Counted from the first letter of the stretch, positions 45,991-58,876 are shown. The stretch: DNA of 64,000 bases from Cladochytrium replicatum (GCA_025526935.1 JAHLKD010000037.1:248001-312000); one strand, 5' to 3'. A program made the numbers and translations. The notes: generated from the sequence alone by a model not told the origin.

Positions 45991-48900
45991 TCAGTCTTCC
46001 CCAACCACCACTTGCTCCGACTTGCGAAGGATTTTGCTGGCACTTGATTGAGTATGACTTGTTGAGAGTCTTGCGAATACGTCGTGTTCAGAGGATGCGC
46101 CACGAGAAAACTCGATCGGACTTCCAGCGCTCGCGCTACGAATGGATGCCACATGTGTGGTGCGATCCTGCCTGGTAAGTCGCTCGAAAGCCCCTCTAGA
46201 TAACGCGGGGCCAGCTGGAATACGCCCTCGTGGTTGACGATCCGAGTACGACGTCCCTGGGGTAAACATTTGCGCAATAGCTGCTTTGGATGCCGGAATC
46301 CAGGCACTTCTTGTTCGTCTCCTGCCAAACAATCCGGTGGGCTCACCATGGTCTCGTTCAGGAATAGAACCATCGCTCCCGATCGAATCACGTATTCCTG
46401 CATTGCTGTCTCGGCGATAGGCAAAGAAACCGTCCGAAGATGCTGTTGATGTGGTCGGCGATGGTGTGGGTTGACTGTGTCGACCTTGCAGAATTGATTC
46501 ATCAACACGATCTTCATCCATCAGACCGTGTGGGCTCATGATGATTCGCTGCTTCGTGCGGTCCACATCACGACGCATGTCTCCTATGGTCAATCTCAAT
46601 GGAGGCGATACTGGAGTAGGAACTGAAGGTGGTGGGTTTGGCAGATCTCTCGACCACGCCTGACCCAACGGAACCCATTCTGTTTCATTTGCAGGCGCTT
46701 GAATCCAAGAAATCATATTCCTGTTTGATGTTCGCAGAGCAAGCACCCGATTTGCAGCCTCTTCCTCAATAGCTTTGATTCTTTGCTCGTAGTCCATCGC
46801 TGTCTGCAGTGCAGCTTTTCGAACGACATTAATGGTGTGACGTAGTTCTTCAAGTGTCTTGTCTCGCTCAACCACCAAACTGTTTGAACTTTTCAGAGCA
46901 ATTCTAAGTGTAACGATCTCATCCATGAAGAGCTCCGCAACTCTCTCCACCTCCAGATCACTCAAGGAACGAAGCATGTTCAATGCGTTCTCCCAGCCTA
47001 TGTTGGATTCCGATATTACTCCAGGGGTATCGAATGAGTTTGTAAAGATTGGCGTGATGTTCATGTCCTCGTTCAAAATCAAAACCAAACCAGCATTCTT
47101 CAAATCGGTCCACGTTGAGCCGATCTTAACATTTAGCAGAGATATTTCCCCTTCGATCGCCTGAAGGCGTTCGTCTGACTCAAGCTTTCCGTCGTCAGCA
47201 AATCCTCGTGACTTCTGCTCAGCCGAGCTTTGGAACAGATCCTGCCGCTCATCAGCCAAGCGTTGAAGTTGGAGCTGAAAGTCACGAATCAACTGGAGCC
47301 CTTTCCGTGCGGCCACGCACGACGTAAGCTCTTTGTCGAGCATCTGCTTCTTAAGCTGGACGCGAACTTCCAACGGTGTCTCAGCGGTGGAACTTGCTGC
47401 GAAGTTAGACGGGGTATTGACGAATGGAGAGCGCGGGTCGCCCAACGGTGAACGTAGGTCAACACGCGGCTCAGCTCGGCGTTTCGAGAGCCGTTTGGAA
47501 AGCCGTTTCGATTTTCGGGACACAGCACCGCGGTACAAGTTCTGTGAGCTTTCCGTTGGTGGTAAGAGAGTTTCTGCAATATCATAATTGGCGTTCCCAT
47601 CCGGTCCACCAGGCAACGGGCTCCGAGCACCATTGGCAGAGTGAATCGACTTCATTGCGAATCGATGCCGCTTCCCTTGGAGAGCTTTACGGACCCGATC
47701 GATCGTAGCTTCGCTGATACGCTGACTAATTCTCGTCGGCGCCTTGGCCAATTCACCGGTAGCCTCTGATGTATCGGCGATCGGTGATGCCCGCTCAAGC
47801 ATGTTCATCACTTGTTTGATCGTATTCTGCGATTCGGCAATATTCTCCGTTCTGCGTTCTAGTACTGCACGCTGAATATTTTGACTTCGCTCTAGCCGCT
47901 TCGCCATCTCCATTGCAGCCTTTTCTCTTCTCTTCAGGGCTGCAATTTCTATTTGCGTCTTACTTTCAATCTTCCGGACACGGGTTGCTTCCTCCTTGAG
48001 TTGCTTCACCAAGGTGGATTTCTCCGCTGAAAACGAGCAACTTTCAACTTTCTTCATCTGGAACGACATAACGTACGACATACCTTTCAGGGACTGGATT
48101 GTCGATGTCATGTTCTTGGTGAGAGTCTCGTGTCGTTGCTTGATCGTTTTTTCAATGCTATGATACTCGTCCAGTTTCCGTTTGAACAAACTGATCTCCT
48201 GCTCCAACTTTCGGACCTTATCCTCATGCCGTTGTCGGATTGCAGCCGTTCCAGGACGTGAGTCAGTCATGGCAGATTTCAGTGACCTCGTCGACTTCTT
48301 CTCTTTCAATCCAAGGTGGGCGTTCTGCGGCATCTCCGAACTGACCCTCTTCATTGCCTCATCTCGCTGCTTCTGTACGTCAGCGAGTTGGGACTGAAGC
48401 AACCCCAGCTGCTGCTCGTACGTGCGCCTCATGGCATTATACTCGGTATCACGATCTAGCAATCTTCTCATCAAAGTCTCCTGATCTGCAATATCCATCT
48501 GAAGCTTGTGAACAAGCAAGAACATGTCGGCTGATTTATCACTGTCTCGGGATATGTCGAGCTTCTTTCGAGAGGAGAGGTGTGACATTGGAGTTCCAAT
48601 TTCGTCGCTGAATGCGGTATTTGCGGATGGCAGTCCAGATTCGTGGTCGGTATCAGAATCACCAGCAAGGTTACCGTCAGACTCTTCATGATGCTCCAAT
48701 GATGAAGTGCTGTCGCTATATGAACCGATTAATCCGTTTGGTGCGCCGTCTGTTTCTCCTAGAGATGTGAGCTGCAGATGTCTGGATTTTGACTAAATTG
48801 TGCCTTCAGTTCTTTCCATTACGGAATCAGTCAGTTTGCTCACTAGTGAGTTTGTTTCAAGAAGCCGTGGTATCTTGCGGCGTGTGTGTCCAGAGGTCGA

Positions 48901-51488
48901 CGGGGTATCGGCGGCGTTTTTTTGCGAGCTGAGCATCTGCAGAAGCATGAAAGATTGAGTATCAGGCATCTAAATAAACTGCCTCTTACGTCGCTAATTT
49001 CCGGATCCTGCTTCAGTGCACGCCAAAGCTTATATTCATGGTCAACGCCATCGGTAGCTTCTCGCTGGACTGCTGCAATGCTTTTCTGAACGGGGCTTTG
49101 GGGTACCTCAACTGCGATCAACGAATCAGCCGACAAGTCCGGGTTTGCCAACCCGATTGCTTGCTCTATAAACTCGCCGGGAAAGCTCGATAGTGGATTG
49201 GCACCGACTTGGGTAGTGGTGGTTGTTTGCTCTTGAATTGGAGTCGAGGATTTGGGTTTTCTTCTTCGCTTCGGCCTCCACTTCCTCCGCATATCTGACG
49301 CACGATCTGGCGACGCGGGGATTTCGGAGGGTCCCGCAGGTTGTTGGCGAGCCTCTGTGAGCGATATCACAACCTCGTTATACCAAGCCAACTTGTCCTC
49401 TGCATTTGCAAGACGAAAGCGCATCTCCGCGATGGCCTGAATGTACGAGTGCAAAATTTGCTGAAATTGAAGATTAGCCATCCCTTCCGGTTGCGTCGTC
49501 TCAATCTGAGGTGTCTCGAGATTCGTGAGGTCGGGGCCAGTGAGATCAGGGTCCACATCTGGGGAAGGTTTACTAGACTCCAGAGGTGCTTCTAGAGAAA
49601 AATCAGATGATTGCTCGTTCAAGTCCACCACTTCGACTTCATTGGTCGTGCTCCCTGGTTCATGCTTAAGAGGCGAGGTTTTCCGACTGAAACCCAGATC
49701 CACCAACGCCTTGTCACGCTCCGCTAAAGCTGTAACCAATTCATTGTTCAGCTCCAGCGATCTTCCGTACAATCGGCAGCACCGGAATCGAAGCCGGTCC
49801 AAATCAAATTGTGTAGCTTGCTCCTGCTCAGCCATTCGGTGCAACTCATCCCTTAAGTCTCGCTGATTATGCTGCTTCAATTGTAGCTCTCTTTCTAGTT
49901 TCAATGATGCAGCTCGGATTCGCTCCACCTCCTTCTCCAAGAATCGCCCCCTATCTTCAAGCTCTTTTGAGGAAACTGACGATGCTTCTCCGTTCGAAAC
50001 TCCAGTCTTTCCGTTAAGCGCGCTTTGAAGTTCTTCGTTCTCGCTTCGAAGCTGCGATAGTTGTGCACGCAAGACTCGAATTTCCTGGTCCTTTTCTGAT
50101 GCACCAGCACCACCACCCGCAGCCCAGTCCTGGTTGATCAGAACTCGGTTTCTGATATTTCGGGCACGATTTGCGTAATTTAGCGTGTTGATCGTCTCGC
50201 CGTAATTAAAATCGCTGGGGCTGACACATGCCAACATCAGTGTTTGGCTATTTCCACCCAAACTGTCCTGAAGCATTCGAGTGAGCTTTGAGTCCCGATA
50301 TGGAACGTGCATCCCGCGCTTTGACTCGTCTCCTAGCACGGAAATGACATTCCCCAATGCCAAGAGCCCCTGATTGATCGAAATTCCCTCCTTCTTCCTG
50401 TCACCTGCGGCATTGGTCTTCTTCAGCCGCTCCGAGCCCGCAAGATCAACAAAGTGGAATTTAGATGTCAGATGAACCCATTGCCCATCCGGATGAGTGA
50501 TGGGGTTAGCGTAGGGATTTTCGGTGATAACAAAATCCAAATCGCCTTCGAGTCCCTCAAGCAGTTCGTTTGGATCATCATTCTCATGTGGGCGAGGCTG
50601 CCACTTTTGCTGACGGAGAATAACGCTGAAAATAGCATGGGATCTGGATGATGTCGTGTTCATTTCTGTCGATGCAGTGGTTCTGCAGAGCGTTCCTTTC
50701 TGGAGGCACCTAAACAATAATATTAATTTGACCGAATCTTCTCACAACGTGTGAGTTTAAACTACCGAAGTATTTCATCTGCATTTCGCACATTCTCCTC
50801 TCTCACTCCCGACCATACAATCGCCCCCTCGCTGTTTTCTCTAATGGATAGCCCGCCCCAACCACCAGGAGATGCTCGTCGCGGGTTGAGCAAATCAACC
50901 AACTCTTCATTGTATAGTTCCAGAAATGAGACAGCTATAGAATACTGGAATCCCGCAGGATTCTTTTCTGACTTGCTATGTAGATAGTCAAATATTGATC
51001 TGACAGCTCGTTGAACGATTCCTAATGGTCGATCTCAGCAATGAATAGTTAACAATGCATAAGAAACAAACCTTCATTATCGCCAGCGGAATCAAGCGCG
51101 GTCCCCATGCTATACGTCTTTCCTGATCCCGTCTACAATTGATAAGTTAAATAACGAGACTGTTAGCTGATTTCTTGCTCACCTGCCCATATGCCAAAAC
51201 AGTGGCATTGAAACCCTCCACGAACTTTGATACTAACGGCGCAACGCAGTCATCGTATAGCTCGTACTGAGCAGAATTCTGACCATAAACATAGTCGAAA
51301 GTGAAAGACTTTTCAGAAACCGGGTGGCCATGGACAACGAGAGGGGTCCCAGATTTTGTAGATAGGCTGCCGACGACGACCTGGGGAAGACCATTGACGA
51401 CGCTGACGCACGCCGAAGCATTCTCGAGGATTTCTTTTTGCGTCAATGGCCTCACGCGCAAAGCAACCTTGACCGAGGTGGTCGCCAT
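45991..51488 (-). CDS. Kinesin-4-like motor protein
   Basis: ATP-driven microtubule motor with an N-terminal head. Exon 1 51488-51183 ([19 protein letters not shown]...), then [11 protein letters not shown] (P-loop GQTGSGKT across an intron), a third exon with [17 protein letters not shown], and large exons below 50710. Switch I is [12 protein letters not shown] and switch [33 protein letters not shown] and [20 protein letters not shown] at the neck are typical of kinesin-4 (KIF4/KIF21). A long coiled-coil stalk continues through introns near 48960-49000 and 48780-48840 into the last exon, which ends at 45991; the frame joins [12 protein letters not shown] without a stop. A basic stretch, [13 protein letters not shown], lies in the tail. 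About 1,750 residues. No WD40 repeats or Cys-rich tail domain are seen, so I do not name an ortholog. Confidence 0.88.
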
Positions 51489-51734
51489 AAACCCCGACCG
51501 AGAATTTCACACTTCCCGGATGGTTGGTGAACTTTACGAGCCACACTTAGACCAGCCACCTTTAATTTGAAAATATCGATTTATTGTTTAAAAAGAAGAA
51601 AGCATTTATGAGTGGGTTTAGGGATGATTGATGTCGACCCATAGTAGATCATAGGAGGAAGAGCCAGCGATCGACAAGGCGTCTATTTTGTTAAAATTCC
51701 GCGAAACCACCCTCGCCACGTTCTAGTGCCTCTG
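51489..51734. promoter_or_regulatory. Divergent upstream region of kinesin and RNA14
   Basis: 246 bases separate the two start codons on opposite strands; probably a shared bidirectional promoter. Confidence 0.4.
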
Positions 51735-54700
51735 ATGGCAACGAAGAAAGACAAGTTGCTCGCGAAATTGAAAGCGAATGAATGGGACACAGACTCGTGG
51801 TCGGCGTATCTGCTTGAGTGCACTAAAACAAACGATGTGGACACAACAAGGGAAGCATACGAAGAGATTCTGAAGCAGTTCCCAACTCTAGTGCGTGAAA
51901 TTCCTGACCAAACATCCAGAACATCCCCCCTGAAGCTTTGTTGATACCCGCAGGCCAGACAATGGATCAATTATATCGAATTCGAACAGAAAAACAAGGC
52001 ATATGACAAAGTCGAGGCTTTGTTTGGTCGCTGTTTGCTTTACGTCCCGTCCATCGACCTCTGGAAATGCTATCTCAACTACATCCGTAAGACCCATTCG
52101 CCAGCAAATTTTCCACCCGAGCGGAAAGCAGAAGCGCGTGCGACGATCAACAAGGCCTTCGAGTTTGTTCTGAACCACATTGGCCTTGATAAGGATTCTG
52201 CGAGCATCTGGATCGATTATATCCAGTTTATCCGGGCGAAAGAGGTAAAGTGTCCGCAGAGGCTGACCTTGTTCTGTTTTTCGTGGATGAAGATCGCGTC
52301 GGAGACATACACGTTTTGTGTCATCAGTCGATCGCAATATAAGTTCATTAAAATGGAGATACTTTTTTGTGCCTTCTCGAATGAGCTCACCTGTCCCATT
52401 CTTGCGAAACAGCCTCTCCATTTGCTCAGGAGTGTCACCCGTAGTGAACTGCCTGACTTAGGAAAGTGCTTTCTTGCATTGTAGAGCTGCCTTGTGTTGC
52501 GAATCTCGGTTCTTGATTCGGTGTTTGTCCCTTTTACTTTATTTCTGAGTGGATCGATTCGCGGGTCCGGGAGGGATTTGCAGATTCGTTTGGGATGTTT
52601 CTAGCGTCGCAGCTTTCCCTCCATTTAATGGATCTAACTGGACCTTCTCGATCAGACAACGACACCGTATGAGGAGCAGCGGAAGATGGACGAACTTCGA
52701 CGAGTATACCAGCGCGCATTAGTCATCCCGCTAAACAACATCGAGCAGTTGTGGAAGGACTACGACAACTATGAAATGAGTCTAAACAAGCAGCTGGTAT
52801 AGTGACGATTCGTTGAATTGGGGCGCCCACGAAACCCTTATCAATCATGACGATCAGGCGAAGAAGTTGCTCGCTGAGCGATCTCCTGCATACATGACGG
52901 CGCGAACGGCGCTCCGAGAAATGAAGAATCTGATCGAGCCGATCGAAAAGGCACAGAAGATATGGATGCCAAAGCCGCCGAGCTGGAGTGAAAAGGAATG
53001 TTCAGTGGTAAGTGGAGCTCGATCATCGGGACTCATTGGATTGCTCATTCTCCTGTGCAGTTGGCAATGTGGAAACGGTATATCGCTTGGGAAAAGTCAA
53101 ATCCTCTCCAATTCGAAGAAAAAGAAAAACCATCTCTGATCGCCAGAGTCGTTTATGCCTACAGGCTTGCGTTGGCTATGCTTCGACAGTATCCAGAAGT
53201 GTGGTAAGCAACTCCATTTATAATTCAACGCGATTGATTGACTTGAGTTTTCAAAGGTACGATGCAGCTGCTTATTTGTCCGAGAATGGCAAAGTGGACG
53301 ATGCAGTCGCCATGCTTAAAACCGGGATTGAAATTCTTCCCCGGAGGTATATGAGCAATAGTTGGGGGGGTTGCAAGCTCAATTTCTATTCCAATGTTTT
53401 ACAGCTTGCTGCTAAACTTTTCCTTGGCGGAAATAGAAGAGTCCCGAAAGAAAGATTTCAATGATATCAAACCTATATTCGACATCCTCATATCCGGTTT
53501 AGAGCATCAAATCATCGACATAACTGCAAAGTACGACTCTCAACGCGATCGGTACATGAACGCCAAAGGCGTATCGAATGATTCCCTGGAGCATGGGGAA
53601 GGATCCGGAGCCGCAGTGGAGGAAGAGTGGGACGGAGAAGCTAGGGAACTTGAGCGCGGGAAGCTGAGGGTAATTGAAAAGGAGATCGAAGAAAAGGTCG
53701 AGGAGCATCGGAAGAGGGATATTGATGCCACCAGAAAGGCTCTAACATTGGCATGGATAGTCTACATGCGCACAGCTCGGAGAACTCAGGTGCGTTTGAA
53801 GATTAAACATCAGCAATCTGCTTGCACTAATGCTGGGCGTATGTATCAAAGGGCGTTAAAGGTGCAAGAGAAATCTTCAAGAACGCTCGTAAATCTCCTA
53901 ACTGCACCTACCACATTTTTGTGGCATCAGGTAAGTTTGAGGCAGTGTCTGGATAGTAGTAGTTCTAATGGACATCTCCAGCTTTGATGGAGTATCATTG
54001 CAGCAAGGACTCAAAGGTAGCTGGAAAACTGTTTGAACTTGGAATGAAGTCACTCGATCTGGCTGAAGACAAGCACGCGCATCACTATGTCGGGCACTAC
54101 CTTGACTTTCTAGTCGGGATCAACGATGAAAACAGTAAGCTATGTTGGCCTTGAGCAGGGACCTTTCTCGCGCTGAAAATCGTTTGTTTTTACTACAAGA
54201 TGCTCGAGCGCTGTTTGAGCGGGCACTATCGGCAATGCCAGCAGCACGTTCTCGTCAAATCTGGACGAAGTTTCTTGAATTTGAAAATCAATACGGCGAT
54301 CTCACCACGTTCTTAAAGAATGAAAAAAGAAGGAAAGAGGCATATCCGGAAGGTAACACCCGATTTTGTAGATCGATGTTAACTGCATCAATCTGACAGA
54401 GGTGCTTTTTTAACAGAGCTCGGAACTATCAACGAAGTGAATGACGTTGGGGAACGATGGAGATACTTGGATATCTCCAATGTCGGGGACATCGAGCTCG
54501 GCTTAGCCGACCAGCGTCGGACCAAGGCTGCTTCTTCAACCGCCCAAAGGTCAGACGAACGGAGAAAGTCGACCTCCGATTCCTCCAGAGTAAAGTACCA
54601 GAATCTCGACCCCGTCCACGCAGAGCGATATCCGAGGCCAGATCTGTCAAAGTGGATATCGTTCCAGCCCGACGCTGAGACCGGCACGAGACGAGCCGGC

Positions 54701-55390
54701 TCACCCGGGGCGAAAAATCCAACCCAGTACGTTGATTCATCGTCGCGGTCCGTCACGCAAGCGGGCGGACAACAACAGAAACCCGGGCCGACGGTACTTG
54801 TTCCTGAAGCTCTTGCGAGATTCTTTGCGAGTCTACCGCAGCCAAACACGTACAACGGTATGGTTGCCATCCGTAAATCCTATTTCGACTTTCTATTTTA
54901 ACCGTAGCTGTATGGAAGGTCCAATTATTCCTGTCAACGAGGTCATGGAAGTATTGCGGCAGACTCAAATTCCGCTAACGAACGTCGGACCCGCCATTGT
55001 CCCCATAGCGCTTCAAGCAGAACAACACGGAGATCGGTTTGGCGGGGATCGATCGTACGACGACCCGTACAGAGGCGGTATTGATCGAGATCGAGAAAGG
55101 GAGCGTGAGCGGGACCGACGCGCTCCTCGAGGTAAGGTGAGTGATCTTCGTGAGCACAGTGGATGAGATCTTCTTTACTGATTGGATTCCAGGGTGATGG
55201 TCGACCGGGACCGGGAGGAGCTGGTAGAGGAGGGGGTGCCGGAAAGCGAAAGGGACGACGTGACAGCGACGAAGAAGACTATGGTGCGTTGATCACATGG
55301 AGTATTATTCGTGTGGCTAATGGAGCCATATAACTATCGCTAGGTGGACACCGAGGAGCGCCCCAAGGATTCAAGCGGTATAGGGAATGA
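51735..55390 (+). CDS. RNA14: mRNA 3'-end processing factor RNA14 / CSTF3
   Basis: Scaffold of cleavage factor IA (yeast) or CstF-77 (animals), required for pre-mRNA cleavage and polyadenylation in the nucleus. Start ATG 51735 ([18 protein letters not shown]). HAT repeats run through about twelve exons: [135 protein letters not shown] and [17 protein letters not shown]. The C-terminal part has [14 protein letters not shown], the Rna15/CstF-64-binding monkeytail region and [13 protein letters not shown]. It ends in an Arg/Asp/Gly-rich tail and the last exon [15 protein letters not shown]. Phases fit. That last exon sequence recurs, decayed, near 57220. Confidence 0.93.
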
Positions 55391-55740
55391 GTTGTGTTGT
55401 ACTCTCTGGACAGACAAAAATGGACTGTCATGTATCCAGAACTGCAATAAGCAAGAAACATATTAACAACAATACTGAGCGGGGCTCTCTAATTCTTGTA
55501 GCTCGTACCGAAAAGGCAATTGTTCAAATAAGAAGGTTGTAGCTAAGGCTTTTGCATCTTTTGAAGATGTTCGTATCCCCCTTCAGTGAAAACAGCTGTT
55601 TGCTCAATGTTGAAATCAATTGTGTCCAATTTTGCCCCCTGACCGATCACCATTAACATGGTGGTGGACAACAAAGAGGATCTGATCGTGCACTTCTTCA
55701 GGCGGATGCTTTGACCCCCATTAATTTGCAAAGCTGCAGC
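55391..55740 (-). pseudogene. Relic of the TLG2/STX16 3' end
   Basis: The minus-strand frame includes GQGAKLDTIDFNIEQTAVFTEGGYEHLQK, nearly the same as DQGTILDRIDFNIEQTAVFTEGAHEQLQK in the intact syntaxin at 57293-58624. The following exon, which should give the transmembrane anchor, is degraded (about 55410-55520), although nucleotide similarity to 57270-57380 is still visible. It is part of a duplicated block that also includes the RNA14 last exon. Confidence 0.75.
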
Positions 55741-56029
55741 GCAGTGAACCCTGCACTAGACTCAGATGTGATTCCGCAAGGGTTTGCCAAAGACATGAAA
55801 TTGTCCCAGGCTTTCTCAGTTCGGAGAACTTTGTTTCCGAAAAAATAGTCTGCGTTGGAGGTGTATCATCAGGCTTGAATGTGACATCACCGACAAAGAT
55901 CAGATCACATGGTCCGTTTTAACTCCCAAAAATAAACGGTATACAACGAGAGAGAATTGTGGAAGTCTTCCAGGTTAACAAAGATCATAAAGATTTAGTT
56001 GTAAACTACCGAACACCACGACTCCCACG

Positions 56030-56800
56030 ACAGTGAGGCCCAATGTGGTCACGATTCGAGTTGCAACGGTGAGTCTACGCTTCTTCGTTTCTATTGGGAG
56101 CTTCATATTAATGGGTTGTTATGCACAGGTCAACGACCTTAGGGGTTGCAAAACTTCAATCTGATAAACTTGCCAGAGAACTGCACGATGAAGTACGACA
56201 TCCTCCACGCAATGTCGTGGCCGCAACTATCCTACGTGGCGGAGGATCACAAGGGACGAATCATCGGATACGTGCTTGTCAGGATATAGTTCTTGAGCGA
56301 CTATATATCAAATCAGATCCTTATAGTGTTTGACTCCCAACAGGGACGATGAACTCGGCGGCGGGTTCCCCACGGCCATATTACCAGTTTGGCGGTCATG
56401 AGGACTTGGAGAAGACTGGGAATCGCAGAAAAACTCATGACTCAATCTCGTAGGAATGCACTTGCATGTTCATTTTTGTCACTTCTAAAACTATTCCGTG
56501 GTTGGCAGAGAAGATGATGGTCCAGGTGTACAGCGCCCAATACACGTGAGAATGAGCAATCAAGCCTCTTTTGCACTTTACACGGACACTCTGAAGTACG
56601 AGTAAGTACCTTTTCTTTGAGCTTAGTACATTTGTGCTCATCCAAGAAATCAGCGTACACGAGATCGAGCAAAAGTGTTATGTCGACGGGGAAGATGCAT
56701 ATATATGCAATGCGCAGGAGGTTGGTTTTTTCTCACCAAATGCCCTCCATCGCTGATATATTTTGTTCAGTTTGAAGGATCTGAACTTGAACGAAGAGTG
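56030..56800 (+). pseudogene. NAA10: Broken copy of N-alpha-acetyltransferase 10 (ARD1)
   Basis: Catalytic subunit of the NatA co-translational acetyltransferase. Recognisable pieces in order: VTIRVATVNDLRG (no in-frame ATG), LQNFNLINLPENCTMKYDIL, SWPQLSYVAEDHKGRIIGYV, then [22 protein letters not shown] (acetyl-CoA loop R-R-x-G-x-A), SNQASFALYTDTLKYE and KCYVDGEDAYI. The pieces lie in different frames: one base appears lost just after DLRG, and the frame is off again before HGHITSL. No clean splice sites repair these. Probably a pseudogene, though a strongly altered live gene cannot be excluded. Confidence 0.7.
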
Positions 56801-57292
56801 ACGTGATCGTGTGCAATATAAATTGAGTTTCCTATCATTATTATACCCCCAATTCCATTTTCCTTGCTAAATTTCACGCTCATCTCCAAAGATCCCAAAA
56901 GGATGTTGGAGTGTCCATTGCCTCAACTAATATAATGCGAGCCCAGATGGACTTGAGCACAACGTACAAAATGGAAGCGATGGTACACAGCATGATGAAA
57001 GGATTTCCGAGGTTTAGAATCCTGAAATGACATCATAATCGGTCGCGAGTACCACCGAAGGGAGGACCAGAAATGAAAGGTCGGACGTTGTTGTGCTTCA
57101 AGCTTTTCACTTGATTTTGTATCCAGGAGCTGGTGCCGGAACGGAACGAAAGTCAGCGATGTAGAAGATTATGTTTCGTTCATCACGCCCGCCATTTTCG
57201 ATGGAAAGCTAATAATTATAAGGTGGACACCGATCCGCACCGAGTAGTGGTGTTGTAAACAGTATGTATTCTCTGGACCAAAAAGAGTGTTG
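56801..57292. other. Gap with possible membrane-protein fragment and RNA14 end relic
   Basis: The minus strand at about 57030-56930 encodes LGNPFIMLCTIASILYVVLK, which resembles the C-terminal region of protein O-mannosyltransferases, but nothing else of that family is seen. At 57220-57245 the plus strand reads GGHRSAP, matching GGHRGAP of the RNA14 last exon. Confidence 0.4.
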
Positions 57293-58624
57293 TCATGCAT
57301 TCTTGAGAACTATGATAAGTAGCAAGAAAAACACCACAACGCTGAGCGCTATAATACAGAGCTGGGCTCTCGAATTCTTCTGAGTTTGGGCAGCCTATAT
57401 TGAACAGGCGTTGGTCAAGAAAACGAAACATGACAATGGAAAGAACGTCCCGCACCTTTTGGAGCTGCTCGTGTGCACCTTCCGTGAATACAGCCGTTTG
57501 CTCAATGTTAAAATCGATTCGGTCCAAAATCGTCCCCTGATCGATCACCATAGTCTGAAGATCTTTAAACACTTCCGCGAGCCCTTGGATAGACTTTGCA
57601 ATCTCGTTGATCTCTCTTTCTCTCTCCGTAATAGCTCGTTCATTACTAGTGATAACCGCCAACTGTGCATCTGTGAATACCTGAAGGCAAAATAAATCAA
57701 CGAAAGACCAAAAAAAAGAACCAATTTGCTAGTACCGAATCGTCTTCGTCGTTTGCTTGATCCGACGCCTCTACGCTCGGCATGTTGAAAAGATCTTTGC
57801 TTCTTGTTTCCCTTCCTCGTAGCTCTGTAGTGCAAAGTGTCAATGAGTGATCAAGAGGAGCATTTTTCCGTACTGGCGAGATACAGAGATTGTGATTTGC
57901 GGAAAGTGGAGGACACATCTTGCAGTTTCGTAGCAAGCGAGATCTGAATGTTTTTGCTGAGTGCAGTGGAATGCTGTGAGCCTGCAGATGCGACATTGCT
58001 CTCATTGTGTATGCGCTTGACTTTTTTCTGACATTCACTAAAAAGCTGGAAAAAAGAACGCAAACTGTAAGATCAAATCAAGCATGAGAAGTCGAAGTTC
58101 TAGATAGAATACCTGAGTAATATTACTTGTTAACCGATCTATCGACATCTCATCACTGCTCTTGTCATCAAATCCTGGTAGCAAATGCTTCTTGTGGAGG
58201 ACATCAAGCTGCCCGACTGCACCAAGCCGATGAGTACGCTGTAGAATCAATTTCCCACAAAAACAAATTTCACTCACTTTTCTCCTTTATTCTCACAATT
58301 TCCTCTTCAACCTATGATAAAACCGATCAGAGAAGTCATCCCAGCATGGGACTGCTAAGGGTACCTCATCAACAATATCTACCCTTTTAAACAGAATTCC
58401 AGTCAATCTGAAATCAATTAAGCGACGCATTATTCCACATACCACTTTGGCGGCAAGACGGACAATTCTACAAAAACTTCGCCTCTGTCGTCCGAGATTT
58501 CGTTAGCGATCAGACCAGCCCGCTCTGAGGTGTCTATTCCAGAGGGCGCCTTTCCATTTCTGGTTGATCTTGAGAATGAGTTTCTGAACTGCAGGAACAG
58601 CAGAGTCCGAGAGCGTGTGGCCAT
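57293..58624 (-). CDS. TLG2: Syntaxin of the TLG2/STX16 family (Qa-SNARE)
   Basis: Trans-Golgi/endosome t-SNARE for retrograde membrane fusion. Start ATG 58624: MATRSRTLLFLQFRNSF matches the conserved start of syntaxin-16 (MATRRLTDAFLLLRN). LPPKW, the Vps45-type Sm-protein region, follows. Next come a three-helix Habc domain (HKKHLLPGFDD, ITQLFSECQKKVKRI, LATKLQDVSSTFRKSQSLYL) and a linker, FNMPSV. The SNARE motif is EREREINEIAKSIQGLAEVF, then KDLQTMVIDQGTILDRIDFN; the Q-SNARE zero-layer Gln lies in this segment. The last exon (about 57362-57293) encodes QKNSRAQLCIIALSVVVFFL, a C-terminal membrane anchor ending KNA. About eight exons. Confidence 0.93.
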
Positions 58625-58819
58625 TCGAGGAAGTATTTTGTGAATGAATCAATAATCAACGATCAGTAAACAACGGCCGAGGACGTGTGTGCGAGCGGGT
58701 GGCTTTGCACATCCTGAACACGTGACAACACATAACCATAACGAGTACGTTGGGGTTTGTTTGGTGGGAGTGCGTCGACCGGATTACGTGGTGGATAGGA
58801 CGATAAGTGAGCACAATCG

Positions 58820-58876
58820 ACACCGATCGATGGATGGATACATGGATGGACGGATACATGATTGATGGATGGATGA
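58820..58876. repeat. GATGGATG microsatellite upstream of NAC alpha
   Basis: Imperfect GATG/GGAT tandem array between the divergent TLG2 and EGD2 genes. Similar in sequence and position to the array upstream of RPS0 at 2341-2392. Confidence 0.8.

Noticed and set aside
48182-48611. Plus-strand Cys/Arg-rich frames within the kinesin stalk
   Set aside because: Shadows of the coiled-coil coding strand.
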